Positions 35,922-45,564 of a stretch of 64,000 bases of DNA are shown piece by piece. Each line of letters opens with the position of its first letter. Positions within the stretch are counted from its first letter, which is position 1. Below the pieces are notes generated by a model. It was given only the letters and a program-made list of their open reading frames with translations. It was not told where the DNA came from and searched no databases. The position numbers and the translations under genes are program-made. The stretch spans positions 576,501 through 640,500 of the forward strand of contig NZ_CP025263.1 of assembly GCF_002843605.1 (NCBI RefSeq), read 5' to 3'. This DNA comes from Pseudomonas sp. S09G 359 (lineage in GTDB: Bacteria; Pseudomonadota; Gammaproteobacteria; Pseudomonadales; Pseudomonadaceae).

Positions 35922-37451
35922 TCAGGGCTTGCGGGTCTCGTGCATGCGCGCCAACTGCCGCTCCAGCATCGACGGGTACGGCTCCATCAGCCGCTCCACG
36001 CAACTGGCACCCTCCGGGCTGGCAATCGGGCGGATACGCGCGCGCTGGCGAATCAAGGCGTCTTCACTGATCTTGCGCTCCACCAGCAACAGGTTGCGGC
36101 TGTGTTGCGACAAGGCCAGCGCGTCCTGGGCGATTTCGGTGAGCAGCAGGTCGATCTGGCTCATGCCAAACAAGTCGTCGCCAACCGTCAGGCCCAATTG
36201 CAGTTGCAGGGTGATGCCGCTGTCAGCCACTTCGATCTGCAGGGCATGGCCCAGGGCGCGCAACAGCTCGCCGCAGCAGATGGCGTTGGTCAGGTAGTCT
36301 TCGCCGCTGTCTTCACTGTGGAACAGCATCAGCGTGCTGCCGTCGTTTAGGGTATGCAGCTCGCTTTGATACAGCGAGGCGGCCTGGTCGAGGCAGTCGC
36401 GGTAGCGCTCCAGCAGCTCGGTCAGGCGGGCGCGGGGCAGGCGACGCAATTGGTCCTGGGCGCCCAGTTGCACGGCCAGTACGGCGCTGTGCTGGGGTTC
36501 GGCGTTGCGCTCGGGGGCCGGCTTCGGCGCGACGGCCGGGCTGCTGGCCGAGGTGTCGCGCAGGTCGGCGAAGGGGTCTTCGTCGTCCAGTTCGTCTTCT
36601 TCCGCCTTGAACGCCTGGCGCGTTGCCGGTTTCAGGCCGGCCACCGGGGCGCTTTCATCGAAGCCCGGGTCGCGCAGGTTACGCACTTCAAACTCGGGCT
36701 CGTCGCCGTAGTCGGTGTCGTCGTAGTCAGGTTCGGGCTCAGCCGCGCGGGGCGCTGGCTCCGGGGCAAAGCTGGCGTGCAGTTGGCGCGCCAGGTCGCC
36801 GATCTCATCCTGGCGGTCGGTGGCCGGGGTGTGTTCGTCGATATCCCGCAGCCAGATGCGCAGTTGCATCAGCGGCGTGGAGATATGCCGACCCAGGCGC
36901 AGGCTCAAGGCCAGGGCCAAGGCCAGCAGGATTGCGCTGAGGATGCCCATGCTCTGCAGGCTGATGGTCATCGGCTGCTGGAACTGCTGCATGTCGAGGC
37001 TGATGCGCAGTTGGCCGGCCTTCACATCCTGAAATGTAATATTGCTCTGGTACAAGCCTTCCGCTTCGCCCAGCAGGCCGTTTTTCGGGCGCTGCCCGGC
37101 TTCGGCCATGATCCGGTTATCAACGCTGTAGATGGCGGCGTGGGCCACCAGCGGGTTCTTGGTCAGGTTGTTGAGCAGCACGTTGAGGCTGAGGATGTCG
37201 TTGGACACCAACAGCTCGGTCGCCGAGGTGGCGGTCTGGGTGGTGAGGCTCTCACCCAGCGCGTCGGCTTGCTCGTGCATGGCCTGCTTGAACTGCAAAC
37301 CCATCACGCAGGCATAGATCACCAGGGCCAGGGCGACCAGGATCACGTTATGGCTGGCGATGCGCAATGCGATCGGTACACGGCGGTGGCGCAGTGCCCG
37401 GAAGATCAGCAGGAAGAAGTTATCGGTTTTTACTGGCGTGGGCCGGTTCAC
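35922..37451 (-). CDS. AhpA/YtjB-like membrane protein with acidic linker and cyclase-like C-terminal domain
   Basis: A 509-residue membrane protein. There is one transmembrane helix at about residues 30-50 (SHNVILVALALVIYACVMG), a periplasmic domain with LLVSNDILSLNVLLNNL, a second helix (MGILSAILLALALALSL), and then a HAMP-like region. A long acidic linker (DYDDTDYGDEPEFE, EEDELDDEDPFADL) follows. The C-terminal part, about residues 330-470, has strands and helices in the order of class III nucleotide cyclases, with LNDGSTLMLFHS and LQLGLTVGDD, but lacks the first metal Asp. The GTG at 37451 is my start; a TTG at 37514 extends it. It is divergent from serB, as E. coli ytjB/smp is. Function unknown. 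Confidence 0.72.
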   Translation of the reverse strand: MNRPTPVKTDNFFLLIFRALRHRRVPIALRIASHNVILVALALVIYACVMGLQFKQAMHEQADALGESLTTQTATSATELLVSNDILSLNVLLNNLTKNPLVAHAAIYSVDNRIMAEAGQRPKNGLLGEAEGLYQSNITFQDVKAGQLRISLDMQQFQQPMTISLQSMGILSAILLALALALSLRLGRHISTPLMQLRIWLRDIDEHTPATDRQDEIGDLARQLHASFAPEPAPRAAEPEPDYDDTDYGDEPEFEVRNLRDPGFDESAPVAGLKPATRQAFKAEEDELDDEDPFADLRDTSASSPAVAPKPAPERNAEPQHSAVLAVQLGAQDQLRRLPRARLTELLERYRDCLDQAASLYQSELHTLNDGSTLMLFHSEDSGEDYLTNAICCGELLRALGHALQIEVADSGITLQLQLGLTVGDDLFGMSQIDLLLTEIAQDALALSQHSRNLLLVERKISEDALIRQRARIRPIASPEGASCVERLMEPYPSMLERQLARMHETRKP

Positions 37452-37549
37452 TTGCGCTCGGCTCTTGGTCCGTGAAGTTGACGCGCAGTATAGCGACAGC
37501 CCTAGGACCGGCAAAGCGCTGGCTGTGCCCGATGGTCACTGAAAGTGGG

Positions 37550-37555
37550 TAGAAT
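37550..37555 (+). promoter_or_regulatory. possible -10 element for serB
   Basis: TAGAAT, 30 bases ahead of the TTG start, resembles the usual Pseudomonas -10. No clear -35 hexamer is at 17 bases, so confidence is low. Confidence 0.3.
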
Positions 37556-37584
37556 GCGGTTTTTTTCCAGCCTGGGGGTGCGCC

Positions 37585-38799
37585 TTGCGCGAAATTGTCC
37601 TGATAAACATCACCGGTGAAGACCGCCCGGGTCTCACCGCTGCCATTACCGGTGTTCTGGCCCAGGGTGGTGTGAACATTCTCGACATCGGCCAGGCGGT
37701 GATCCACGACACCCTGTCGTTCGGCATCCTGGTGGAAATCCCCAGCACCGAGCAGGCCTCGTCGGTGCTCAAGGACATCCTGTTTACCGCCTATAAGCTG
37801 GACCAGCAGGTGCGTTTCACGCCGGTGTCCGAAGAGGATTACCAACATTGGGTGGCCGGCCAGGGCAAGAAGCGTCACATCGTCACCCTGCTGACCCGCA
37901 AGGTCACCGCCGAACAATTGCAGCGTGTCAGCTCGATCACTGCGCAGTACGGCTTGAATATCGACCACATTGACCGTCTGTCGGGCCGCATGCCATTGGA
38001 CACTCCTGCCGACAAGGGCAAGGGCTGCATCGAGTTCTCGGTACGCGGTGAGCCGGCCGACCCGCAGGCCCTGCGCGCCGAATTCCTCAGCGTGGCCCAG
38101 GAGCTGAATGTCGATATCGCCTTCCAGGAAGACTCACTGTTCCGTCGCAACCGCCGCCTGGCGGTGTTTGACATGGACTCCACGCTGATCGAAGCCGAAG
38201 TCATCGACGAGCTGGCCAAGGCCGCCGGCGTGGGCGAACAGGTGTCCGAGATCACCGAGCGCGCGATGGCGGGTGAGCTGGATTTCCGGGCGAGCTTCAA
38301 GGAGCGCCTGGCCCTGCTCAAAGGTTTGGACGTGAGCGTGCTGGACTCCATCGGTGCTTCGCTGCGCCTGACCGAGGGCGCTGAAACGCTGTTCGCCGAA
38401 CTCAAGCGCCTGGGCTACAAGACCGCAATCCTGTCCGGCGGCTTCACCTACTTCGCCAAGCAATTGCAGGCCAAGCTGGGCATCGACTACGTGTTCGCCA
38501 ACGAGCTGGAAGTGGTCGATGGCAAAGTGACGGGTGTGGCGGTGGAGCCGATTGTCGACGCGCAGCGCAAAGCGGACTTGCTGAAAGAATTGGCCCACAA
38601 GGAAGGTTTGCGCCTGGAACAGACCATTGCGGTCGGTGACGGTGCGAATGACTTGCCGATGCTGGCGATTGCCGGGCTGGGCGTGGCGTTCCGCGCCAAA
38701 CCATTGGTGAAACAGTCGGCCAAGCAGGCGATTTCGACGTTGGGGCTGGACGGCGTGCTGTACCTGCTGGGCTTCCGAGATCGCGATGGCCAGCTGTAA
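37585..38799 (+). CDS. serB: phosphoserine phosphatase SerB
   Basis: A 404-residue HAD-family phosphatase with an N-terminal regulatory extension. The first 170 residues contain ACT-type domains beginning LREIVLINITGEDRPGLTAA. The phosphatase domain has the nucleophile motif VFDMDSTLIEAEV (DxDxT near residues 196-200), motif II SGGFTYF and motif IV GDGANDLPML. It hydrolyses phosphoserine, the last step of serine synthesis. The start is a TTG at 37585 with GGGGG about 6 bases upstream. The product matches the longer Pseudomonas/Mycobacterium type, longer than E. coli SerB (322 residues). Confidence 0.96.
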   Translation: MREIVLINITGEDRPGLTAAITGVLAQGGVNILDIGQAVIHDTLSFGILVEIPSTEQASSVLKDILFTAYKLDQQVRFTPVSEEDYQHWVAGQGKKRHIVTLLTRKVTAEQLQRVSSITAQYGLNIDHIDRLSGRMPLDTPADKGKGCIEFSVRGEPADPQALRAEFLSVAQELNVDIAFQEDSLFRRNRRLAVFDMDSTLIEAEVIDELAKAAGVGEQVSEITERAMAGELDFRASFKERLALLKGLDVSVLDSIGASLRLTEGAETLFAELKRLGYKTAILSGGFTYFAKQLQAKLGIDYVFANELEVVDGKVTGVAVEPIVDAQRKADLLKELAHKEGLRLEQTIAVGDGANDLPMLAIAGLGVAFRAKPLVKQSAKQAISTLGLDGVLYLLGFRDRDGQL

Positions 38800-38816
38800 G
38801 TAGAAACGCGGTAAAA

Positions 38817-38912
38817 AATGTGGGAGGGGGCTTGCCCCCGATAGCTGTGTTTCAGTCAAATAATCTGGTGACTGACCCACCGCAATCGGGGGCAAGCCCC
38901 CTCCCACATTTG
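38817..38912. repeat. REP doublet (GGGGGCTTGCCCCC type)
   Basis: Inverted REP copies at either end of a 40-base spacer, in the convergent gap between serB and psd. It is of the same type as 14782-14877. Confidence 0.93.
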
Positions 38913-38930
38913 TTCTATGTGGTATTCAGA

Positions 38931-39791
38931 TCAAGCTTTCGGCAGTGCCATACCCTGGCCCATCTGCACCGGCGAACCCGCCACCAACTCTTCAGCCCAC
39001 TTCACCTGATCCGGCCCGAACAGCACAATCGCGGTCGAACCCAGCTTGAAGCGACCCAGCTCCGCACCTTTTTCCAGGTGGATCGGCGCGCGTGCGGCTT
39101 CGTCGTAGCGGAAGGTTTTCAGCTCGCGTTTCGGCGGCGTGACCAAGCCGGCCCACACGGTTTCAATCGACGCGACAATCATCGCGCCCACCAATACCAC
39201 GGCCATCGGGCCGCGTTCGGTGTCGAAAATGCACGCTACACGTTCGTTACGTGCGAACAGTTCCGGGACGTTTTCGGCGGTAGTCTGGTTCACCGAGAAG
39301 ATGCGCCCAGGAATGTAGACCATCTCGCGCAGCGTGCCGGCCAGTGGCATGTGCACGCGGTGGTAGTCCTTCGGTGACAGATACACAGTGGCGAAATCAC
39401 CGCCCATGAAGGGCGCCGCCACGGCCGCATCGCCGCCCAGCAGTTCCAGCACGCTGAAGCTGTGGCCCTTGGCCTGGAACACCCGGCCATGCTCGATCGG
39501 GCCGAGTTGGCTGATCGCGCCGTCGGCTGGGCTCAGCACCGCGCCTGGGGTTTGATCCAGCGGGCGGGCGCCGTCTTTCAAGGCGCGGGTGAAGAAGGCA
39601 TTGAAGTGCTCGTAGGCGGTTACGTCTTCGACCAGGGCCTGGGACATGTCCACTTGATAGCGCTTGGCGAACCACGTGGTGAACGCGTTCTTGAACCAGC
39701 GCACGCGGCACTCGGCAATGCAGCCGGCCAACCGCGACAGCAGGTGGTGCGGCAGCAGGTACTGGCTGAGGATAAACAACTGCTTTTTCAT
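38931..39791 (-). CDS. psd: phosphatidylserine decarboxylase
   Basis: A 286-residue proenzyme of the pyruvoyl-dependent PSD-I family. The self-cleavage motif LGST lies near the C-terminus with the pyruvoyl-forming Ser252. Other conserved parts are [14 protein letters not shown] and [10 protein letters not shown] (active His). It converts phosphatidylserine to phosphatidylethanolamine at the inner membrane. The start ATG has AAGGACAGTAA ahead (AAGG at 7-11 bases). It lies 16 bases after rhdA and is probably in the same transcript. Confidence 0.96.
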   Translation of the reverse strand: MKKQLFILSQYLLPHHLLSRLAGCIAECRVRWFKNAFTTWFAKRYQVDMSQALVEDVTAYEHFNAFFTRALKDGARPLDQTPGAVLSPADGAISQLGPIEHGRVFQAKGHSFSVLELLGGDAAVAAPFMGGDFATVYLSPKDYHRVHMPLAGTLREMVYIPGRIFSVNQTTAENVPELFARNERVACIFDTERGPMAVVLVGAMIVASIETVWAGLVTPPKRELKTFRYDEAARAPIHLEKGAELGRFKLGSTAIVLFGPDQVKWAEELVAGSPVQMGQGMALPKA

Positions 39792-39807
39792 TTACTGTCC
39801 TTAAACC

Positions 39808-40623
39808 TTAAATCTCAACGGGGGTGTCGGGGTGGTTGCCCCATTCGCCCCAGGAACCGGCATAACCTTTGACTCGCGGATAACCGAGCGCCTTGGCCAC
39901 CAGGTAGGTGAAGCCAGAGCGGTGGTGAGTCTGGCAGTGGGTGATGATTTCTTTATCTTTGGTCAGCCCGAGGTCTTCGAGGATCTGCGGCATGTCGCGG
40001 CGGATGCGCAGGTTGCGCGCCTTGTCCATACCGGCGGTCCATTCGAAATTCACCGCGCCAGGGATATGCCCGCCTTTGGCCGCCAGCACTTTTTCACCGG
40101 AGTACTCCAGCGGGCCGCGCGCGTCCCAGATGCCCAGGTCGGCCGCGCCGAGGCGGCTTTGCAGGTACTCGCGGGTAGCGGTGGGGCCGTCGTGCAGCGT
40201 GAGGCTGACCGGGCCGCCGACCGGGGCGGGCACCTCGGTGGAAACCGGGTGTTTTTCCTCCAGCCACGCCAGCAGGCCGCCGTCGAGGTAGTGGTATTTC
40301 TGGTGGCCGATCACGTCGAGCATCCAGATGAAGCGCCCGGCCCAGCCACCGCCTTCGTCGTCGTAGACCACGTAGGTGGCGTCCGGCGTGTGGCCGAGTT
40401 CGCCGAAGAGTTTTTCCAGCTCGGCCTTGTGGGGCAGCAGGCCGGGTGCCGGCGGCTGGCCCAGTTGGGTGCGCTTGGGGTCAACGAAATGCGCGCCGGG
40501 GATGTGCCCTTCGGCGTAGCGGGCGGCACTGGTGAGGTCCACCACAATCAGGTGTTCGGCATCCAGTTGACCGATAAGGTCGCTGGATTCGATCACCAGC
40601 GGCAAGCCAGAGAAGTCAGGCAT
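39808..40623 (-). CDS. rhdA: thiosulfate sulfurtransferase (rhodanese) RhdA
   Basis: A 271-residue tandem-domain rhodanese. The active site Cys230 is in THCQTHHRSG, exactly the CQTHHR loop of Azotobacter vinelandii RhdA, which also has 271 residues and Cys230. It transfers sulfane sulfur from thiosulfate to cyanide or other thiols, useful in cyanogenic pseudomonads. The ATG at 40623 has AGGAG about 8 bases upstream. Order rhdA-psd is as in P. aeruginosa (PA4956-PA4957). Confidence 0.95.
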   Translation of the reverse strand: MPDFSGLPLVIESSDLIGQLDAEHLIVVDLTSAARYAEGHIPGAHFVDPKRTQLGQPPAPGLLPHKAELEKLFGELGHTPDATYVVYDDEGGGWAGRFIWMLDVIGHQKYHYLDGGLLAWLEEKHPVSTEVPAPVGGPVSLTLHDGPTATREYLQSRLGAADLGIWDARGPLEYSGEKVLAAKGGHIPGAVNFEWTAGMDKARNLRIRRDMPQILEDLGLTKDKEIITHCQTHHRSGFTYLVAKALGYPRVKGYAGSWGEWGNHPDTPVEI

Positions 40624-40680
40624 GTGAGGTCTCCTGGGCACAAATGTTGGCGATAAAAGAGGGCGATTGTAGCGCAAGGA

Positions 40681-42216
40681 TCAGGCGTTGCGGTTGGTAA
40701 AGCTGTGCAGGGCTTTCTCGATGCATTGGGCGGTTTTGCCGAAGGCCTGCACGGTGGTTTCCGAGAACGGCCCACCGCCCTGGTCGGCCACCATCAGCAT
40801 CACCACCTTGCCGTTGCAGCTCAAGGAACGCAGTAGCAGGTGTTCACCGGTGAACAGCCGACGCAGGATCGGCGGCAGCAGGGCCGAGAACTGGGCGTGG
40901 TTGTCTGGCGTGAGTCGCACTTGCGCGGACTTTTCCAGCAGGCGCTGCAGCAATGTGCTGTTGACCACATCCAGGCTCAGGTTGTCGGCATCCTTGGGCA
41001 GGCCGTCGACCTGGTGCACCCGCAAGGTGCTCTGCGCGCGATCGGTCATCAACAGCATGACCCGTTGCATGCCGCTGGCTACCAGAGCCTCGCGGGCGCA
41101 GGTGGTCAGGTGCATGGCGTTGGCAAAGCGGCTTGGCTCCACCAGCAACTCGGTGCAGCGCTTGCGCCACACGGCCAGGGCCTCGGCGGTGGGGGGCGGG
41201 GCAGGCAGCAGACCGCGGTGAATTTTTTGCACGTGCCACGGCCAGATCAGCGACAGCGCCGGGTGCCAGAGGTCGGGCATCAAGGTGCTGCGGGCGCTGG
41301 TGACGGCTTGCTGGTGAACCTGTTGCTGCACCTCGCCCAGAGGCTGTTGCAGGTACAGCGCAGTGAGGTATTGCCAGCGCAGGGTGTGCGGGCAGGTCCA
41401 GGATTCCTGGGCCGACATCGCCAGGCCATTGGCCAGCAGCACCGTATTGGCCGGCTGGTTCAGCCAGCGGCGCAGGTTGGGTTCGGCATCGAGCAACTGC
41501 TGATGGCGCAACGGGTCGTCTTCGCGGGCAATGTGCAGCGCCTTGACCAGCAGACGCTGCTCGTTGCGCAGCAAGGTATAGCCCTGGGAGACCCAGATCG
41601 GCAGGTGCCAGGTTTCGGTCAGGCCCAGGCACAGGTCCAGCAGGCGTACGCCGAACAGTTCCTGTTCGACCTTGCGGGCCCGCTCGCCTTTATGGATAAC
41701 GCGCAGTTCCCATTCTTCCAGAAGCTTGGGATAGGCCACCACCATTGGCCACAGCGGCGACAGAAACAGCAGGCTGCCCCAGTGGATGTCTTGCCACAGC
41801 CGCGCCAAGCGGCTGCCGAACAAGCCATTGGCTTGCTGCGAGGCGTGCTGGCTCACCAGCAGCAACTGGCGCAAGGCCACGGGGATTTCCGCGTCGGGCA
41901 CCGAGGGCAGGCGCGCCAGCAATTCCTCGGCGCGCTTGAGGCCCAGGCGGTTGAGCGCGACTTCGAGGTTTTCTGCGGGGGCCGCCAGGCTGCCATGGGT
42001 GTGGCTGTTGGCCTCGCGCATCACGCTGAGCACCAGAGCCGGGCTGCTTTGCATCAGTTCGGCAATATCTCGCAACGAGCTGCGGCTATCGCGGATGCCT
42101 TTGCACACACGGTCATGGCTACTCTGGGGAACAGGCAGCAGCACATCGTCCAGGCGCTTGATCCAAGCGGCGAGAGAATTGGGTTTTGCAGTTGGGACTG
42201 TCGTTTCATTAGCCAT
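40681..42216 (-). CDS. HDOD domain-containing protein
   Basis: A 511-residue soluble protein. The N-terminal half contains an HDOD (HD-related output) domain: DIAELMQSSPALVLSVMREAN and VALNRLGLKRAEELLARLPS. The C-terminal half is less conserved and may be a GAF-like region (SRFANAMHLTTCAREALVASG...). HDOD proteins without catalytic HD residues act as signalling outputs. It lies 57 bases upstream of rhdA on the same strand (PA4955 position) and 167 bases from motA on the other strand. The function is not established. A longer frame from 42249 adds 11 residues. Confidence 0.8.
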   Translation of the reverse strand: MANETTVPTAKPNSLAAWIKRLDDVLLPVPQSSHDRVCKGIRDSRSSLRDIAELMQSSPALVLSVMREANSHTHGSLAAPAENLEVALNRLGLKRAEELLARLPSVPDAEIPVALRQLLLVSQHASQQANGLFGSRLARLWQDIHWGSLLFLSPLWPMVVAYPKLLEEWELRVIHKGERARKVEQELFGVRLLDLCLGLTETWHLPIWVSQGYTLLRNEQRLLVKALHIAREDDPLRHQQLLDAEPNLRRWLNQPANTVLLANGLAMSAQESWTCPHTLRWQYLTALYLQQPLGEVQQQVHQQAVTSARSTLMPDLWHPALSLIWPWHVQKIHRGLLPAPPPTAEALAVWRKRCTELLVEPSRFANAMHLTTCAREALVASGMQRVMLLMTDRAQSTLRVHQVDGLPKDADNLSLDVVNSTLLQRLLEKSAQVRLTPDNHAQFSALLPPILRRLFTGEHLLLRSLSCNGKVVMLMVADQGGGPFSETTVQAFGKTAQCIEKALHSFTNRNA

Positions 42217-42288
42217 GATTGGGGCGCGATCATCACTTGCGGTCAACACGCCCGGAGCGGGCCGAACTGGCTTTTCGCCTTAACGGGC

Positions 42289-42315
42289 TATAGTCTGGCG
42301 CAGTTTTGCCGATAA
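42289..42315 (+). promoter_or_regulatory. FliA (sigma-28) promoter for motAB
   Basis: GCCGATAA (42308-42315) is an exact match to the flagellar sigma-28 -10 element. TATA (42289-42292) lies at the expected 15-base spacing in place of TAAA. It sits 68 bases ahead of motA, and no other gene separates them. Confidence 0.65.
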
Positions 42316-42383
42316 GTAGAACAAGAGTTTTTCAGTTACCCCAAATATGTCCATGAACCCGACGGCGCAAGTACTCATCTCCT

Positions 42384-43235
42384 ATGGCTAAAATTATCGG
42401 CATCATCGTCGTCTTCGCAAGCGTGCTCGGCGGGTACGTCCTGTCCCACGGTAAAATTGCGGCACTGATCCAGCCTTTCGAGGTGTTGATTATTGGTGGT
42501 GCGGCACTGGGTGCCTTCCTGCAGGCGAACCCCGGCTACATGACCATGCACGTGATCAAAAAGTCGCTGGGCATGTTCGGTTCGCGCTTCACCCACACCT
42601 TCTATCTTGAGGTGTTGGGCCTGGTCTACGAGATCCTCAACAAGAGCCGCCGCGAAGGCATGATGGCCATCGAGGCCGACATCGAAGACGCCGCCGCCAG
42701 CCCGATTTTCGCCAAGTACCCGGCCGTGCTCAAAGATGAGCGCATGACCGCCTACATCTGCGATTACCTGCGCATCATGTCCTCCGGCAACATGGCCCCG
42801 CATGAGTTGGAAGGCCTGTTCGACATGGAGCTGTTCAGCCTTAAAGAAGAACTCGAGCACCCCTCCCATGCCGTCACCGGCATTGCCGACGGCATGCCTG
42901 GCTTCGGTATCGTCGCGGCGGTACTGGGTATCGTGGTCACCATGGCCTCGCTGGGCGAGGGTGACCAGGCGGCCATCGGCATGCACGTAGGTGCGGCGTT
43001 GGTGGGTACCTTCTTCGGTATTCTCGCGGCCTACGGCTTCTTCGGCCCGTTGGCCACCTCCCTGGCCCACGATGCCAAGGAAGAGGTCAACCTGTACGAG
43101 TCGATCAAGGCCAGCCTGGTTGCTTCCGCTTCCGGCATGCCGCCATCGCTGGCGGTGGAGTTCGGCCGCAAAGTGCTGTACCCCAAGCATCGCCCAAGCT
43201 TCGCCGAGCTGGAACAAGCGGTTCGCGGTCGCTAA
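42384..43235 (+). CDS. motA: flagellar motor stator protein MotA
   Basis: A 283-residue protein with four transmembrane segments. The first is at residues 2-20 (KIIGIIVVFASVLGGYVLS), and the last two surround PGFGIVAAVLGIVVTM. A large cytoplasmic loop carries conserved charged residues. With MotB it forms the proton-driven stator ring. The gene is 3 bases before motB. The length matches MotA of P. aeruginosa (PA4954). Ribosome site is unclear (ACTCATCTCCT). Confidence 0.96.
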   Translation: MAKIIGIIVVFASVLGGYVLSHGKIAALIQPFEVLIIGGAALGAFLQANPGYMTMHVIKKSLGMFGSRFTHTFYLEVLGLVYEILNKSRREGMMAIEADIEDAAASPIFAKYPAVLKDERMTAYICDYLRIMSSGNMAPHELEGLFDMELFSLKEELEHPSHAVTGIADGMPGFGIVAAVLGIVVTMASLGEGDQAAIGMHVGAALVGTFFGILAAYGFFGPLATSLAHDAKEEVNLYESIKASLVASASGMPPSLAVEFGRKVLYPKHRPSFAELEQAVRGR

Positions 43236-43238
43236 GCC

Positions 43239-44255
43239 ATGGAAAACAACCAGCCGATAATCATCAAGCGCGTCAAGCGCTTCGCTGCGGGGCACCATGG
43301 TGGTGCCTGGAAAATCGCCTTCGCCGACTTTGCGACGGCGATGATGGCGTTCTTCCTGGTGCTGTGGCTGATGTCCACCGCCACGCCCGAACAGAAGATC
43401 GCCATCGCCGGCTACTTCAAAGACCCGATTGGCTTCTCGGAAAGCGGCACGCCCTTCGTGATCGACCTGGGCGGCTCGCCGCAATTGGCGCCTGAGCGCA
43501 CCATCAACCCGGAAATCAAGACCGAAGCGCCCCAGGAAAAAATCCCGATCGAGCGCGATACCGTCGAGGCCATGGCTGAGCAGGTCGAGCAGGAGCGCCT
43601 TGAACTGTTGCTCCAAGAATTGCAGACCAAGGTTGAGGAAAACCCGCAGCTGTTGAAATTCAAGGATCAGATTTCCTTCGAGATCACTCCGGACGGCTTG
43701 CGCATCCAGATCACCGACGCGGCCAACCGCCCGATGTTCGACTCCGGCAGTGCGCGCTTGAAGCCCTACTTTGAAGACATCCTGCTGGCCATGGCCGACA
43801 CGATCAAGGCCGTGCCGAACAAGATCAGCATCAGCGGCCATACCGACGCCAAGCCCTATGCAGGCCAGGGTGATTTCGGCAACTGGGAGCTTTCGGCCAA
43901 CCGTGCCAACGCTGCTCGCCGCGCATTGGTCGCCGGCAGCTACCCGGACCCGCAAGTGGCGCGCGTGGTCGGTTTTGCTTCCTCGCAGCTGTTTGATCAC
44001 AAGGATCCGTTCAACCCGATCAACCGCCGCATCGACATCGTGGTGCTGACCAAAAAGGCCCAGCGTGCGATTGAAGGTGATCAGCCACCACCGGCGCCGA
44101 CCCCAGGCGCGGGCGCGCCAGGTGAAGTGCCGAGCGACCCGAACGCGATTCCGCCAGGGCAAGAGCCGTTACCGGCGCATGAACTGCGCCAGAAGCTGAA
44201 CCTGTTTGATGACGGTGGCGTAAAAGATCCTACGGTGCCTAAGACGGGTACCTAG
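43239..44255 (+). CDS. motB: flagellar motor stator protein MotB
   Basis: A 338-residue protein with one N-terminal transmembrane helix (FADFATAMMAFFLVLWLM). The Asp at position 30 is the proton-binding residue of MotB. The periplasmic OmpA/MotB-type peptidoglycan-binding domain includes ISGHTDAKPYAGQG and NWELSANRANAARRAL. The Pro-rich tail (QPPPAPTPGAGAPGE) is variable. It is translated right after motA (3-base gap). Confidence 0.96.
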   Translation: MENNQPIIIKRVKRFAAGHHGGAWKIAFADFATAMMAFFLVLWLMSTATPEQKIAIAGYFKDPIGFSESGTPFVIDLGGSPQLAPERTINPEIKTEAPQEKIPIERDTVEAMAEQVEQERLELLLQELQTKVEENPQLLKFKDQISFEITPDGLRIQITDAANRPMFDSGSARLKPYFEDILLAMADTIKAVPNKISISGHTDAKPYAGQGDFGNWELSANRANAARRALVAGSYPDPQVARVVGFASSQLFDHKDPFNPINRRIDIVVLTKKAQRAIEGDQPPPAPTPGAGAPGEVPSDPNAIPPGQEPLPAHELRQKLNLFDDGGVKDPTVPKTGT

Positions 44256-44274
44256 GTAGCGGCGATTGCGGCTG

Positions 44275-44409
44275 TTGTGGCGAGCGGGCTTGCCCGCGTT
44301 GGGCTGCGAAGCAGCCCTGAAGCCGGGGAATGCGGAGTGCCTGATACACCGTGTTGTGCTTTATTGGGGCTGCTTCGCAGCCCAACGCGGGCAAGCCCGC
44401 TCGCCACAA
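44275..44409. repeat. long REP-type inverted repeat with inner hairpins
   Basis: Arms near 44275-44317 and 44366-44409 are near-perfect inverted copies (GGCGAGCGGGCTTGCCCGCG type). Each arm contains its own hairpin GGGCTGC-GAA-GCAGCCC. It fills the gap between the convergent motB and rsgA genes and can form a cruciform or serve as a bidirectional transcription end. Confidence 0.9.
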
Positions 44410-44424
44410 TGTCAGCAGTGCAGG

Positions 44425-45456
44425 TTAGTAACTGCTTTCCGGCAAGCTCGCAATAATCGACCGATAGCTGTTCATCCGCTGCTGCTGCACGCGGCCATCT
44501 TCCAGGGCCTTGAGCAGTGCACAGCCGGGTTCGCGGTCGTGTTTGCAGTCGCGGAAGCGGCAGGTGCCGATCAGGTCGTTGAATTCGATGAAGCCCGCTT
44601 CCACGTCGCTGCGGCTGACGTGGCCGAGGCCGAATTCGCGGATGCCTGGGGAGTCGATCAGCTCACCGCCGCCGGGGAAGTGGAACAACCGTGCGGTGGT
44701 GGTGGTGTGGGTGCCCTGGCCGGATAGCTCCGACAGCGGGCCGACACGGGTGTCAACTTCTGGCAGCAGGCTGTTGACCAGCGACGACTTGCCCACGCCC
44801 GACTGGCCGACAAACACGCTGATGCGCCCGTCCAACTGCTGTTGCAGCTGTTCCATGCCATTGCCGTGATGCGCCGAGACTTCCAGCACCGGGTAACCCA
44901 ACGTGCGGTACACCGCCAGCAATGCATTCAGCGCCGGGGCGTTCTGCTCGTCGATCAGGTCGAATTTGTTCAGCAGCAACAAGGGGCGGATGCCGGCATG
45001 CTCGGCCGCGACCAGGTAGCGGTCGATCAGGTTGGCATGGGGCTCGGGCAGCGGCGCGAACACGATCACGATCATGTCGACGTTGGCCGCCACCGGCTTG
45101 AGCTGGCCACGGCTGTCGGGGCGGCGTAGTTCGGTGGTGCGCGGCAGCTGGGCGACGATCACGCCGATACCCTGGTTGCCGGCACGCCATACCACTTGGT
45201 CGCCGGTCACCAGCGCAGGCAAGTTGGCGCGCAAGTGGCAACGGAACACAGAGCCTGCGAGCTCGCCTTCAAGCGCCTCGACTTCGACCTGCACACCAAA
45301 GTGCGCGATCACCAGGCCCGTTTGTTCGGGGCCCAGGTCGCCGCCCTCGAGCGCTTCTACGGCGGAGGATTCACGTTTGGCGGCGCGAGCGGCGCGTTCA
45401 CCTTGAATCTTTTCGATGCGCCAGTTTTGGCGACGGTTGAGCTGGCGTTTGGCCAT
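44425..45456 (-). CDS. rsgA: small ribosomal subunit biogenesis GTPase RsgA
   Basis: A 343-residue circularly permuted GTPase. Motif order is G4 (NKFD), then G1 ([10 protein letters not shown]) and G3 (DSPG), which is diagnostic. The N-terminal OB-fold domain and the C-terminal zinc motif ([14 protein letters not shown]) are both present. It helps mature the 30S subunit. The ATG at 45456 is used; an upstream in-frame start at 45480 adds eight residues. It is divergent from orn by about 108 bases (PA4952-PA4951). Confidence 0.96.
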   Translation of the reverse strand: MAKRQLNRRQNWRIEKIQGERAARAAKRESSAVEALEGGDLGPEQTGLVIAHFGVQVEVEALEGELAGSVFRCHLRANLPALVTGDQVVWRAGNQGIGVIVAQLPRTTELRRPDSRGQLKPVAANVDMIVIVFAPLPEPHANLIDRYLVAAEHAGIRPLLLLNKFDLIDEQNAPALNALLAVYRTLGYPVLEVSAHHGNGMEQLQQQLDGRISVFVGQSGVGKSSLVNSLLPEVDTRVGPLSELSGQGTHTTTTARLFHFPGGGELIDSPGIREFGLGHVSRSDVEAGFIEFNDLIGTCRFRDCKHDREPGCALLKALEDGRVQQQRMNSYRSIIASLPESSY

Positions 45457-45564
45457 TGGTGTTCCGTGTCGATAATGCAAAGGTTGGGTAAAACGGTCGC
45501 GAGTCTAGCACGGCCCCGCCTGCTAAACTGCGCAGCTACGCCAAGGTGCCAAGAGAATCAAGCC

